Shown one piece after another: positions 8,009-16,832 of a stretch of DNA of 64,000 nucleotides (position 1 is the stretch's first letter; each line of letters starts with the position of its first letter). The translations under genes and the position numbers were made by a program. Below the pieces are notes generated by a model. That model worked only from the letters and a program-made list of their open reading frames with translations. It was not told the origin of the DNA and searched no databases. The stretch is from NCBI GenBank assembly GCA_035635475.1, contig DASQAZ010000036.1, positions 15,041-79,040 on the forward strand. The letters are read 5' to 3'. The DNA is from VBOC01 sp035635475 (GTDB lineage Bacteria; Bacteroidota; Ignavibacteria; UBA10030; SZUA-254).

Positions 8009-8811
8009 ACCTCAGAACTCCTCAGCCGCGATCGATCTTCCTCCTGGGCACCCGCGTTGACAACATCGACGAATGCACCGCGCTTCGCATGGCGATTGGG
8101 TTTGCCGCCCATCGTGACGGTCTGCCTGCCCGAACGGTGTGTTTTACCAACGTTCACACCATCTGTGAGGCGAGGCGCGACCGTACATTGATGCATTGCG
8201 TTAATCTCGCGGATCTGGTTCTGCCCGACGGGAGCGGATTGAAAATCGCCGGCCGGATTTTTGGCACCCCCATCCGCGAAAACCTCAATGGAACCGACTT
8301 TACACCCAAAGTTCTCGATGCCGCGCAGCAGAACGGCCTCAGCGTTTATCTTCTCGGCGCCCAGCTGGGAAGGGTGGTCTCGTGCAGGGCAAACCTTCTG
8401 AGGCAATACCCGAATTTAAAGATCGTGGGACTGCATCACGGCTATTTCACTGCGGATGATGAACAGGATGTCATCCGGGACATCAATGCGAAGAAGCCGG
8501 ATATTCTCCTTGTTGCGCTCGGCACCCCACGACAGGAAAAATGGATTTCGAAAAATGCAAGATGCCTGAACGTCGGAGTCTGCCTCGCGGTGGGGGGGCT
8601 ATTCGACTTTCTCTCCGGCACCGTCGAACGCGCCCCGGCCTGGATGCGGCGGGCGGGAATTGAATGGATCTTCCGTCTCCTTCAGGAACCGCGGCTGAAA
8701 TGGAAACGGGTGTTTCTCGAAATCCCGATGTTCCTGGCCCTGGTGATCGCCAAACGGATTGTTCCGCGGAAGCTCCGGATGCTTCATGATCGAAGGGTAG
8801 CGCTCCGATGA
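8005..8811 (+). CDS. WecG/TagA/CpsF-family glycosyltransferase (GT26)
   Basis: 268 residues. Typical GT26 elements appear in order: TNVHTICEAR, ADLVLPDGSGLKIAGRIFG, NGTDFTPKVLDAA, VYLLGAQLG, KPDILLVALGTPRQEKWI and VGGLFDFLSGTVERAPAWMRRAGIEWIFRL (quoted in parts). The conserved Thr/Asp of 'GTD' and the Gln of 'GTPRQEKW' are present. Enzymes of this family add the second sugar to the lipid-linked primer, commonly N-acetylmannosamine(uronic acid) or a related sugar. It overlaps the polymerase stop by four bases (ATGA) and is in turn overlapped by the flippase gene, so translation is probably coupled. Confidence 0.92.
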   Translation: MNLRTPQPRSIFLLGTRVDNIDECTALRMAIGFAAHRDGLPARTVCFTNVHTICEARRDRTLMHCVNLADLVLPDGSGLKIAGRIFGTPIRENLNGTDFTPKVLDAAQQNGLSVYLLGAQLGRVVSCRANLLRQYPNLKIVGLHHGYFTADDEQDVIRDINAKKPDILLVALGTPRQEKWISKNARCLNVGVCLAVGGLFDFLSGTVERAPAWMRRAGIEWIFRLLQEPRLKWKRVFLEIPMFLALVIAKRIVPRKLRMLHDRRVALR

Positions 8812-10307
8812 CAATCGATGCCGCCCGATCGGTCACGAAGAACGCCGCCGTCATGATGGGCTCTCAGGTCGTGACGTGGATCTCCACGTTCATCCTCATG
8901 CTCTTCCTTCCCCGCTATCTCGGCAGCGAGGAATACGGAAGGTTGTATCTCGCGATCTCGGTCGGGATGATCATCCAGATTATCATCGAGTTTGGCGGCA
9001 ACTACTACATCCCGAAGGAGGTCTCGCGGGATCGGGAAAGCGCCCCCTCGCTGGTCATGAATTTCATTCTCATTCGAATCCTCCTCTGGGTTGTCTCAAT
9101 TCTGCTCCTCGCCGGGTTTGCGAATTTCGCCAGCTACCCCCGGGAGGTCAAAGGGTTGCTTTTTATTATCGGCACCGCGAAGCTCTGGGAAGGGATCGCC
9201 GGAGTGGTGCGCAATTGCCTCCAGGGATTTGAAAAAATGGAATACACATCGGCTGCCGCGATCGTCGAACGGACGTTTCTCACTGCGGTTGGCGTCGTTG
9301 CGCTTTGCCTGGGGGCGGGAACGGCGGTGATTGCGGCGATCATGGCCGTAAGTACGCTCCTGAATTTCCTGACCGTCGCGAAATTCTTTCGCCGGTTTGT
9401 GCCCCGGCTTCCCCGCTTCGATCCTGCGGCTGCGCTACGGATCATGAGGTCGTGTTTGCCCTACTTTCTGTATTCAGTGTTTGCCGTTGTGTACTACCGT
9501 GTCGACGCCGTAATGCTTTCGCTCATGGCGCCGGAGCCGGAAGTGGGATGGTACGGTGCGGCGTATCGTTTTTTTGACGTCCTCATGTTTCTGCCGAGCA
9601 TCATCACGACGGCCCTGTTTCCCGTGTTGTCACGGCTATGGATCCAGGACGAAGCGGTCCTCGGAAGGACCTCGAACCGCTGCCTCGACTTTGTGATCCT
9701 TGCCGCGATTCCCGTTGGCGTTTGCACGTTCGCGTACGCCGAACAGATCATTCAATTCTTCTTCGGAATTAAGGAATACGGGCCGTCGGTCATCATTCTT
9801 CGCATTTTTTCGTTCGGCATCCTCATGCTCTACATCGATATGATTCTGGGGACGATGTTATTCGCTTCCGACAGGCAGCGGCAGTGGACGGTCGTGGCGT
9901 TCATTGCCTTGGTGCTGAATCCTCTGCTTAATTATGTGCTGATTCCGATCGCCGAATCCCGGACGGGCAATGGAGGCATCGGAGCCGCTCTGGCGACGCT
10001 CCTGACCGAAGTTGTCGTCATGATTGCGGCGCTGAGGATCATGCCGGCACACCTCCTCGGAACCTCGTGGATTTACTCGACCGCGCGGGGCGCCGGCGCC
10101 GGGGTGCTGATGGTGATTGCGATCGTACTCGGGAACCGGGCGTCACTGCCATGGGTACCGGCCGGCATCATCGCGATGGGCCTGTACATTGCAGCGCTCC
10201 TGGCGATGCGCGCCTTTCGCCCCGCCGAGCTTGCATTTTTCCAGGTCTTTTTTTCCAGCCGTAACTTGAAGACCATTTTCCCGACACAAAGAGAGATGAG
10301 CGCATGA
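8808..10307 (+). CDS. Wzx-type polysaccharide flippase
   Basis: 499 residues with 12-14 hydrophobic helices and no large soluble domain, the layout of the MOP/MATE-like polysaccharide exporters that flip lipid-linked repeat units across the inner membrane. Family-like elements include the N-terminal AAVMMGSQVVTWIST segment, PRYLGSEEYGRLYLA and the conserved YFLYSVFAVVYYRVDAVMLS helix with the charged 'YYRVD'. The ATG overlaps the upstream stop (CGATGA) and its own stop overlaps the next start (GCATGA). Confidence 0.9.
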   Translation: MTIDAARSVTKNAAVMMGSQVVTWISTFILMLFLPRYLGSEEYGRLYLAISVGMIIQIIIEFGGNYYIPKEVSRDRESAPSLVMNFILIRILLWVVSILLLAGFANFASYPREVKGLLFIIGTAKLWEGIAGVVRNCLQGFEKMEYTSAAAIVERTFLTAVGVVALCLGAGTAVIAAIMAVSTLLNFLTVAKFFRRFVPRLPRFDPAAALRIMRSCLPYFLYSVFAVVYYRVDAVMLSLMAPEPEVGWYGAAYRFFDVLMFLPSIITTALFPVLSRLWIQDEAVLGRTSNRCLDFVILAAIPVGVCTFAYAEQIIQFFFGIKEYGPSVIILRIFSFGILMLYIDMILGTMLFASDRQRQWTVVAFIALVLNPLLNYVLIPIAESRTGNGGIGAALATLLTEVVVMIAALRIMPAHLLGTSWIYSTARGAGAGVLMVIAIVLGNRASLPWVPAGIIAMGLYIAALLAMRAFRPAELAFFQVFFSSRNLKTIFPTQREMSA

Positions 10308-11563
10308 GAATTCTGCACCTGATACCTTACTCCCCCATTCCCCCCACCTTCGGGGGAGCCCTGCGCAACTATCACCTCCTGAAGCACATGGCGGCGAACC
10401 ACGATGTGACCGTGCTGTTATTCGGTACGCCCGAGGATGCCGACTCGGTTGCCGGGGGTTTTCATCTGCCGGGCGACCGCGTCCGGGTCGTACGAAAGTC
10501 CTGGATCCGAACCCGGTGGCGGCTCGGGCAAATGTATGCAATGGCAACCCCTTACAGTTTTTTCCATCTCATGATCGGGCGATCGGGCAGGATGCAGGAG
10601 GCGATCGACGAGGTGCTTGCCGCCGGGGAGTTCGACATCGTGCAGACTGAATTCACGCCGATGGGGTGTTACAAGCTAAGGACCTCGGCGGTGAAAATCC
10701 TGGACGCCCACAATGTAGAGTACCAGAATCACCTCCGGATGTCCGTGCACGCGAACTCCCTGATCAGACGGCTCTGGTACAGGCGTGAGACCTATTTGCT
10801 GAAAAGGGAAGAGACGCGGGCCTGCCGGCAGCACGATGCCGTGTTTGCAACATCCGCCCGTGATCTGGAACTTCTGGAGAAACTCTCGCCGGGCGTTCCG
10901 AAATTCGTCATCCCCAACGGCGTCGATGCATCATACTTTAAGGCAGCCGACCAGACTCCGGCATCGCCCTCGCTCGTATTCACGGGGATGATGGCGTACG
11001 TTCCAAATTCCGACGGGATGTTGTATTTCTTGGACGAAATCTTTCCGCTGATCAAAAAGAAGGTTCCCGGGGTAACAATCACCATCGTCGGAAACCGCCC
11101 GCCCCGGGAATTATTAAGGAGGGCCTCGGACGATGTCATCGTCACCGGTTACGTGGACGACGTTCGCCCGTTCGTCGAGCGCGCCGCCGTCTACGTCGCC
11201 CCGCTGCGCATCGGGAGCGGAACACGATTGAAAATTCTGGAAGCTTTATCTATGAAGAAACCGGTCGTCACGACCAGCATCGGGTGCGAGGGGCTGGACG
11301 TCGTCGACGGGGAATCGGCTCTCGTTGCCGATGAGCCCGAAGCGTTTGCCTGCCGCGTGATCGAGCTGCTTCATAGCGACCGGTTGCGCCGGAAATTGAT
11401 GCGAACCGGATCTGAGCTGGTGCGGGAAAAGTACGATTGGCGCATCGTGCACAAGCGGCTCGATGAGGCCTACTGCGAAGTCCTGCGCAGCGCGCGCATC
11501 CCGGCCGGCGCGGACGCGGATCGAGATCGTCTCGAGTACCGTGAGCCGGCTTACGTAACGTAA
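10304..11563 (+). CDS. GT4-family glycosyltransferase
   Basis: 419 residues, GT-B fold. The N-terminal domain has the acceptor-side glycine-rich loop (SPIPPTFGGALRNYHLLKHM). The C-terminal domain carries nucleotide-sugar binding elements: LVFTGMMAYVPNSDGMLYF, ITIVGNRPP, VTGYVDDVRPFVERA, and the EX7E-like segment IGSGTRLKILEALSMKKPVV. The overall pattern resembles transferases annotated as PEP-CTERM/EpsH1-associated, though no exosortase gene is seen here. It overlaps the flippase gene by four bases. Its donor and acceptor sugars are unknown. Confidence 0.88.
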   Translation: MRILHLIPYSPIPPTFGGALRNYHLLKHMAANHDVTVLLFGTPEDADSVAGGFHLPGDRVRVVRKSWIRTRWRLGQMYAMATPYSFFHLMIGRSGRMQEAIDEVLAAGEFDIVQTEFTPMGCYKLRTSAVKILDAHNVEYQNHLRMSVHANSLIRRLWYRRETYLLKREETRACRQHDAVFATSARDLELLEKLSPGVPKFVIPNGVDASYFKAADQTPASPSLVFTGMMAYVPNSDGMLYFLDEIFPLIKKKVPGVTITIVGNRPPRELLRRASDDVIVTGYVDDVRPFVERAAVYVAPLRIGSGTRLKILEALSMKKPVVTTSIGCEGLDVVDGESALVADEPEAFACRVIELLHSDRLRRKLMRTGSELVREKYDWRIVHKRLDEAYCEVLRSARIPAGADADRDRLEYREPAYVT

Positions 11564-11580
11564 GTCTCTTCCACCGATGA

Positions 11581-11586
11581 AAGGAG
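11581..11586 (+). promoter_or_regulatory. Ribosome binding site fixing the deacetylase start
   Basis: AAGGAG lies eight bases before the GTG at 11595. The ATG at 11577 immediately precedes and includes it, so that ATG cannot use this site; the GTG is the better start. Confidence 0.6.
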
Positions 11587-11594
11587 AATTCTGC

Positions 11595-12476
11595 GTGGCA
11601 ACAGATGGAAGCGTGGTGTACACCGATCACCGCGCCATGCCCTCAATCAAAGTGTTGATGTACCACCGGATCGTAGACGACGGAAGCCTTGCACAACGGC
11701 ACTGGACCTGCGTCCACGTGAACAATCTCGCTCAACAGCTTCACATGCTCGATCGCTGCGGGTTTACCACGATCACCTTCAACGATTACCGGCTCTCCCT
11801 GTCCGGCGAGCTGAATTTGCCGCGAAAACCCGTCGTTATTAGTTTCGACGACGGGTATCTCGACACCTACCGGCTGGCGTTTCCCGTCTTGCGGGAACTG
11901 GGAATGAAAGCCGTCGTCTTCGTTGTCGCCGGCAAGAATGTCAAGTCCAACATATGGGACCGGCATCTCGGGGTTCCGCCGGCCCCGCTTCTTGAGCCCA
12001 GACATCTGGTGGAGATGTCGGGGGAGGGGATCGAAATCGGTTCTCATTCCCTCACCCATCCGCGCCTGACCGATCTGCCGGACGATGCAGCGTGGGAAGA
12101 GCTATCCCACTCGAAGCTTCTTCTCGAGATGCTCCTTGACTCCGCGATTAACAGCATCTCGTATCCCTACGGGCTCGTCAATCAGAATATCAAGAACATG
12201 GCCCGGGAAGTCGGCTATACGATCGGGTGCGGCGTCTCCAGCGGTCCCGTACGCTTCGGCGACGACCTGCTCGAAGTGCGGAGGACTACTATTAAAAATA
12301 CGACCGGACCTCTGCGGTTCGGATTGCGGCTGCTTCCGTTCTTCCAACGATATTCCTTTCTCCGGTGGAAAACCTCGCAGGCGCTCTCGAGCCGGGCAAC
12401 TCCCGCACGCGGGAGGAATCTGGTGGATATCGCGATGTCGACCGTTCCGGGGAATGGGTTCGATCATGAAACCTGA
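11595..12476 (+). CDS. NodB-type polysaccharide deacetylase
   Basis: 293 residues. The family core begins at IKVLMYHRIVDD. Motif 1 (VVISFDDGYLDT, catalytic Asp pair) and motif 2 (IEIGSHSLTHPRLTDLP, metal-binding His residues) are intact, and the later SISYPYGLVN matches the conserved Tyr-Pro-Tyr-Gly element. Such CE4 enzymes remove acetyl groups from N-acetylated sugars with a divalent metal. No signal peptide or membrane helix is evident, so it may act on cytoplasmic lipid-linked intermediates; this is inference. The start is set by the AAGGAG before the GTG. Its 3' end overlaps the next gene by 11 bases. Confidence 0.9.
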   Translation: MATDGSVVYTDHRAMPSIKVLMYHRIVDDGSLAQRHWTCVHVNNLAQQLHMLDRCGFTTITFNDYRLSLSGELNLPRKPVVISFDDGYLDTYRLAFPVLRELGMKAVVFVVAGKNVKSNIWDRHLGVPPAPLLEPRHLVEMSGEGIEIGSHSLTHPRLTDLPDDAAWEELSHSKLLLEMLLDSAINSISYPYGLVNQNIKNMAREVGYTIGCGVSSGPVRFGDDLLEVRRTTIKNTTGPLRFGLRLLPFFQRYSFLRWKTSQALSSRATPARGRNLVDIAMSTVPGNGFDHET

Positions 12477-13833
12477 CACTCCACAAATGGAAGCCCCGGA
12501 ATATCAAGACATTGCGGTTCCAACGCGCGAGCCGGAGCTCGTCACAATGGAGATTGTGCGATCGGAGAATGAGTTCGCCGCGTTGTCTCAATCGTGGGAG
12601 CGGCTTACCCAGCTCTCGAAGGCCCGCATCTACCAGACATTCGACTGGCAGTGGACATGGTGGAGCCATTTCGGGTCAGGACTCGATTTGCACATCATCG
12701 CTCTCCGGCACAACGGGGAGATCATCGGCCTTGCGCCGTTCTGCGTGGAAACCGGATCTGTCTGGGGAGTTCCGTATCGCCGGTGCCTGAAGCTCGTTGG
12801 CTGCAATATTCGAATTAAAGAACCCTCCGGGATCCCCGTCACGTACGATGTGTCGGACTATCTCGACATCATCATCCACCCGGGATATATCGGCCCGGCG
12901 CTGGAGTCGATCGCTCAGTACCTGCGCGATCACCTCTCGGAATATGATGCGATTGAGTTCACAAATGTGCCTGACGAGAGCCTGATCATGAAGGCGCTGG
13001 TTCCGCGGCTGAAAGAAAGCGGCTTCAGGATTTTGGCCTCGCGCGCGGACGTCTGTCCCCGCCTGAAAGTGCCATCTTCCATAGAGGCGTACCTCCAATC
13101 ACTGGGGCCGAATGTTCGCCGCCGGCTTCTCCAGGCAAAGACGGCTGCGAACGGGGGCGGGTTGTTCACGATTGAACGCGCCGAGGGTCCGGCCCTCTGG
13201 CCCGGTTCGGTTCGGGAGCTGGCGGCTCTGCACCAGCAGAGATGGAACCGGATTGGTTATCCGGGGCTTTTTTATGATGCGCGGTTCGGGCGCTTTATCA
13301 ACGACGTTGTCGGGCGCATGCAGGGACGGGGCCGCGTATGGTTGAAAATCGCAACATCGGGCGGAAAGACGGTCGCAGTGCGGCTGGGATTCTGCTTCAA
13401 TGACGCGTTCTATGACTACCTTTCGGGTTTCGATGATCAATCCCCCGCCGCGAAGCGCAGGCCGGGTATCGCCCTGCTGCTTTCAATGATCGAAGATGCG
13501 AGAGGGTTGAATGCGGAGACTGTCGACTTTCTTCGCGGAGACGAAGCGTACAAGTTTGAGATGAGTTCCGAGGCCGCGCACAACTGGAAGGTCACCGCAT
13601 TTTTGCCGGCGCATGCCTCCATTCCGCGGGCGATTCTGTCGTTTGTTGACGGGGGAATCCGCTGGTGGTGGAAAGAACGGCTCCTCATGCGCGTCCAATC
13701 TCAACAATATCCTTTCCCCTCTTCGGTCATGAGGTATTTCCGCTTCCGAACAGAGTCGGTTGCCCGGAAAATCGGGCGTGCGGCAGGCCGAGGTCCCGGA
13801 TTCAAATCGGAGAAACTCAATGTTCATGCATGA
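12466..13833 (+). CDS. FemAB/CelD-like GNAT acyltransferase, copy 1
   Basis: 455 residues. It has the two-lobed layout of the BioF2-like/CelD GNAT proteins related to FemAB: an N-terminal lobe with QTFDWQWTWWSHFG and IIGLAPFCVE, and a C-terminal GNAT lobe with GPNVRRRLLQAK, ELAALHQQRWNRIGYPG, GKTVAVRLGFCFNDAFYDYLSGFD and the closing DFLRGDEAYKFE. The family transfers acyl or aminoacyl groups; substrates range from peptidoglycan precursors to polysaccharides. A paralogue lies at 16833-18161 and an N-terminal fragment at 20873. The ATG at 12466 is favoured: the frame is open to 12085, but that stretch lies wholly inside the deacetylase gene in another frame. Confidence 0.83.
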   Translation: MKPDTPQMEAPEYQDIAVPTREPELVTMEIVRSENEFAALSQSWERLTQLSKARIYQTFDWQWTWWSHFGSGLDLHIIALRHNGEIIGLAPFCVETGSVWGVPYRRCLKLVGCNIRIKEPSGIPVTYDVSDYLDIIIHPGYIGPALESIAQYLRDHLSEYDAIEFTNVPDESLIMKALVPRLKESGFRILASRADVCPRLKVPSSIEAYLQSLGPNVRRRLLQAKTAANGGGLFTIERAEGPALWPGSVRELAALHQQRWNRIGYPGLFYDARFGRFINDVVGRMQGRGRVWLKIATSGGKTVAVRLGFCFNDAFYDYLSGFDDQSPAAKRRPGIALLLSMIEDARGLNAETVDFLRGDEAYKFEMSSEAAHNWKVTAFLPAHASIPRAILSFVDGGIRWWWKERLLMRVQSQQYPFPSSVMRYFRFRTESVARKIGRAAGRGPGFKSEKLNVHA

Positions 13834-16810
13834 AGAGGTTCACTCGCATCTGAACTATGTGCTGGATCCGCCGGCCTCCGCAGAAGCTGGGATCCGGCGG
13901 GAGAACTCGCGCCCCTGGTCGAGAAATCTGCTGCACTCATTCCGGGAGCTCCTGGATCACCTGCGGGATCTGGCCGCCGCTTCTATGAATTCAAAAAACG
14001 ACCGGAAAATCACCCTTGACGGGTATCTAACTACCTGTGCTCTCTGGCAGATTCTCGAGGATTTCCTTCACCGGGGATTGCTGCGGGTCGAGCTCAGAAT
14101 GAAGACGGCTGCTCGCGAGGCCGTGAATCCCGTTCGGAGCGCCCGCTCCCCGAGGAACTGGATTCAGGTACTACAAAGGGGCATCCGGTCTCAGGCGTTG
14201 CTCATTCCATCGAGAGCGGCCGATGTTCTTGCCGCTTCCGCCGTCGAATTGCGCATGAGACTGCGCGAGTCCGATTTAGCGCGAGCCTCCGAAATTTTGA
14301 AGAGCGCGGTCGAAAGGATGGCTTCAGAGGCCGTCGCATCCGAACAATGCACGGGGTCCGGGGAGCAATCAGATGCACCATTGCAAGAGGCCGCACAAAC
14401 GGTGCTGGAACAATCCTACCCGGACACGCTCCTGAATCGCGTGCTGAAAATTCCGGCATGTTTCAAGGATTTCGACTGCCACCCGGATGACTGCGGGGTC
14501 TTCGCAAACAAGATCGCGGAAACTTTTGAAGACCGCCACGAACCACTCACCGTCCTTGGAATCAGGACTTCCGGCTCGTATCTGGCTCCGCTCTGTGCAG
14601 CCTACCTGCGGAAGGAGGGATTCAGAGATGTCACGATTGCGACCATCCGGCCCGATGTGAGTCTCCTTTCCCCGGAGCAGAGCCTGCTTATCGGGAGAGC
14701 GCAGGCGGGAACGATTTTAATCATCGACGACCCACCCTTCACCGGCGACGGCCTTCTCTCGTGCATCAGGATGCTGGAACGCATGGGAATAGCGGCGAAC
14801 AGGATTATTGCGCTTGTCTTTGAAGATCCGGAGGCGCCGTTCTTTAGCGTAGATGAAATGACGGGCACTTCAACCTGGAAGGAACTCCGCTCCCGCATCC
14901 GGACGATTCTGTTGCCGAAGCGCGAGTGGCGGATCCGGAGAGTCACCGGTATGCTGCAGATGGGCGGAGCGGATATGAGAATCCTGAAACTCCACGGCTT
15001 TTCTGTCCAAGAAGCGCCCGCAGGAACGGGCGATCCGGCATCGGCTGGGGGCGGCCAACGTTTTCGCGTGCGGCGGGCGCGGCGTCATGAAAATTTAAAG
15101 CTTGATAGTACGCTCGAAACTCCGGGAGGGGCCGCCTCTTCCTCGTTTATTGCCAGGGGAACCGGGTTCGGCTGGTTTGAAGATCATGCGCTGGAAATCG
15201 CGCGCCGAATACCGGATTTCGCGCCGCCGGTCTCGCGGCTTGCAGAGGGCCTGCATCTCAGATCATGGATCGAGGGCCGCACCGCCGCGGAAAACCCGGC
15301 TCTCTGTGATGAACAGTTCGTCCGGCATGCTGCCAGATATGTCGCGGAACGATCCCGGGCCCTCCCCCTGGACAATGAGGGGAATCGCGACCTGGAAGAC
15401 CGGAAGACAGGATGGCACCTGCTGGCGCGGACGTTCGGGCGGAGTTATCTGATGCTGCGCTCTTTTTCCTACTATGCGCTGCGCAAACAATTGTCGAGAA
15501 TATGCCTCGGCGCGCCCCGGGCCGTGATCGACGGCCGGATGGGACCTGCCGAGTGGATCGTGCCGGCCGGCGGAGGGCACCCGCTCAAGCTGGACTTTGA
15601 TGAACATGCATTCGACAGGAGCGACCTCTCGGTTTTCGATCCCGTCATCGATCTGGCGGGCTTCTCGGTCGAGCACCGGCTCCCGGACCATCTGGAAAAA
15701 ACGTTGATGATCGAATATATCAGCCGGAGCGGCGACACCGGAGCGTGGGAACGACTCCCAACATGCAAAATGATCGTGTGTCTTTCGGCGCAATCAGAGC
15801 TCGAATCACAGGCATTCGAAGGCGCTGCCGATCCGGCAAGGGTGACGCTCGATTTATTAGAACTTGAGCGGGTTATGTCAAAAACCGCAAACGGGTTTCT
15901 CTCGGAGGCATTCCGCCTTCAGGAGGCGCGCTGGGAGTCGGACGAAATGGTTGCGATCGATGTCGACGGCGTGCTCGAGGACAGCATCCTGGGTTTCAGC
16001 GCGATGTCGCCGGCGGCCGTGAAGGCAGTTCGTACGCTGGCGCGGCACGGTTTTCAGATTGTGCTCGCCACGGGCCGAAGTTTACCGGACATGATCGAGC
16101 GAGCGCGGATCCTGCGCCTCCGGGGCGGCATCGCAGAGTACGGATCGGTGGTCTGGGACCGGGGGCGCGATGCAACGGCCACTCTCGTGACCCCGCGGGA
16201 AATGGAACAACTTCGGAAACTCCGTGCGATTCTCGCCGATCAAGACGGGGTTTCCATCGACCCCGGTCATGAATATTCCGTCCGCGTTTTTCAGCCGGCA
16301 AAGGGCTCCCGCCGGCGGGTTGCCGCTTTCTGGCTTGAACAGATCCTGCGGCGGTGGAAGCTCGACGAAGTGCGCGTCATCAAGGGAAACTCGGTCACAG
16401 ACGTGGTCGGAAAGAGCGTGAACAAGGGCGCCGGACTCCTGTACCTGAGGCGGATCTTCAATGCGCGCGAGGTTCATGCGGTCGGGGACACTCACGAAGA
16501 TGTGCCGCTCTTCCGCGCCGCGGATCATTCCTACGCGCCGGCAAGTGCGGGACCCGGCCTTGCGAGGGAGATGAGGGACGGCGATCTCTTCGTTGCGAAA
16601 GGAAAGACGGAGCGCGGGCTGTTCCAGATCGCGATGAGGATCGCCCACGGAAGAAGCCGCCGTTGTCCGCTCTGCGCGGGCGCCGATCAATGGAGCGAAC
16701 CCGTTTCGATTCTCGTGCAGGCGCTGGGTCTGAGAGACAGGAGCCGTTTTCAAAAAATGTCCGATCTGATCGGCCACGACATGCTCAAGAATTTCTATGC
16801 CAGCCTTTAA
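13820..16810 (+). CDS. Three-domain protein: phosphoribosyltransferase, kinase-like and HAD phosphatase
   Basis: 996 residues, cytoplasmic by sequence. After a helical N-terminus, residues about 220-335 look like a PRTase domain (LGIRTSGSYLAPLCAAYL, then ILIIDDPPFTGDGL as the PRPP-binding loop). Residues about 440-640 resemble the aminoglycoside-phosphotransferase/kinase-like fold, mainly from KLDFDEHAFDRSDLS...FDPVIDLAGF, which recalls the metal-binding and DLA motifs; this middle assignment is tentative. Residues about 705-930 are a type IIB (Cof-like) HAD phosphatase with all four motifs: AIDVDGVLED, VLATGRS, a Lys in SVNKG, and VGDTHEDVPLF. A CPLC pair lies near the C-terminus. GGAGA is about seven bases before the ATG at 13820; an alternative ATG is six bases on. 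It overlaps both FemAB-like neighbours. The substrate is unknown; the domains suggest making and dephosphorylating a phosphoribosylated metabolite. Confidence 0.72.
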   Translation: MFMHEEVHSHLNYVLDPPASAEAGIRRENSRPWSRNLLHSFRELLDHLRDLAAASMNSKNDRKITLDGYLTTCALWQILEDFLHRGLLRVELRMKTAAREAVNPVRSARSPRNWIQVLQRGIRSQALLIPSRAADVLAASAVELRMRLRESDLARASEILKSAVERMASEAVASEQCTGSGEQSDAPLQEAAQTVLEQSYPDTLLNRVLKIPACFKDFDCHPDDCGVFANKIAETFEDRHEPLTVLGIRTSGSYLAPLCAAYLRKEGFRDVTIATIRPDVSLLSPEQSLLIGRAQAGTILIIDDPPFTGDGLLSCIRMLERMGIAANRIIALVFEDPEAPFFSVDEMTGTSTWKELRSRIRTILLPKREWRIRRVTGMLQMGGADMRILKLHGFSVQEAPAGTGDPASAGGGQRFRVRRARRHENLKLDSTLETPGGAASSSFIARGTGFGWFEDHALEIARRIPDFAPPVSRLAEGLHLRSWIEGRTAAENPALCDEQFVRHAARYVAERSRALPLDNEGNRDLEDRKTGWHLLARTFGRSYLMLRSFSYYALRKQLSRICLGAPRAVIDGRMGPAEWIVPAGGGHPLKLDFDEHAFDRSDLSVFDPVIDLAGFSVEHRLPDHLEKTLMIEYISRSGDTGAWERLPTCKMIVCLSAQSELESQAFEGAADPARVTLDLLELERVMSKTANGFLSEAFRLQEARWESDEMVAIDVDGVLEDSILGFSAMSPAAVKAVRTLARHGFQIVLATGRSLPDMIERARILRLRGGIAEYGSVVWDRGRDATATLVTPREMEQLRKLRAILADQDGVSIDPGHEYSVRVFQPAKGSRRRVAAFWLEQILRRWKLDEVRVIKGNSVTDVVGKSVNKGAGLLYLRRIFNAREVHAVGDTHEDVPLFRAADHSYAPASAGPGLAREMRDGDLFVAKGKTERGLFQIAMRIAHGRSRRCPLCAGADQWSEPVSILVQALGLRDRSRFQKMSDLIGHDMLKNFYASL

Positions 16811-16832
16811 CAATCATCCCGGTGGACAGCCG

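Noticed and set aside
12085..12465. Upstream extension of the FemAB-like gene
   Set aside because: This part overlaps the deacetylase in another frame and its translation has no similarity to the FemAB family; ATG 12466 fits better.
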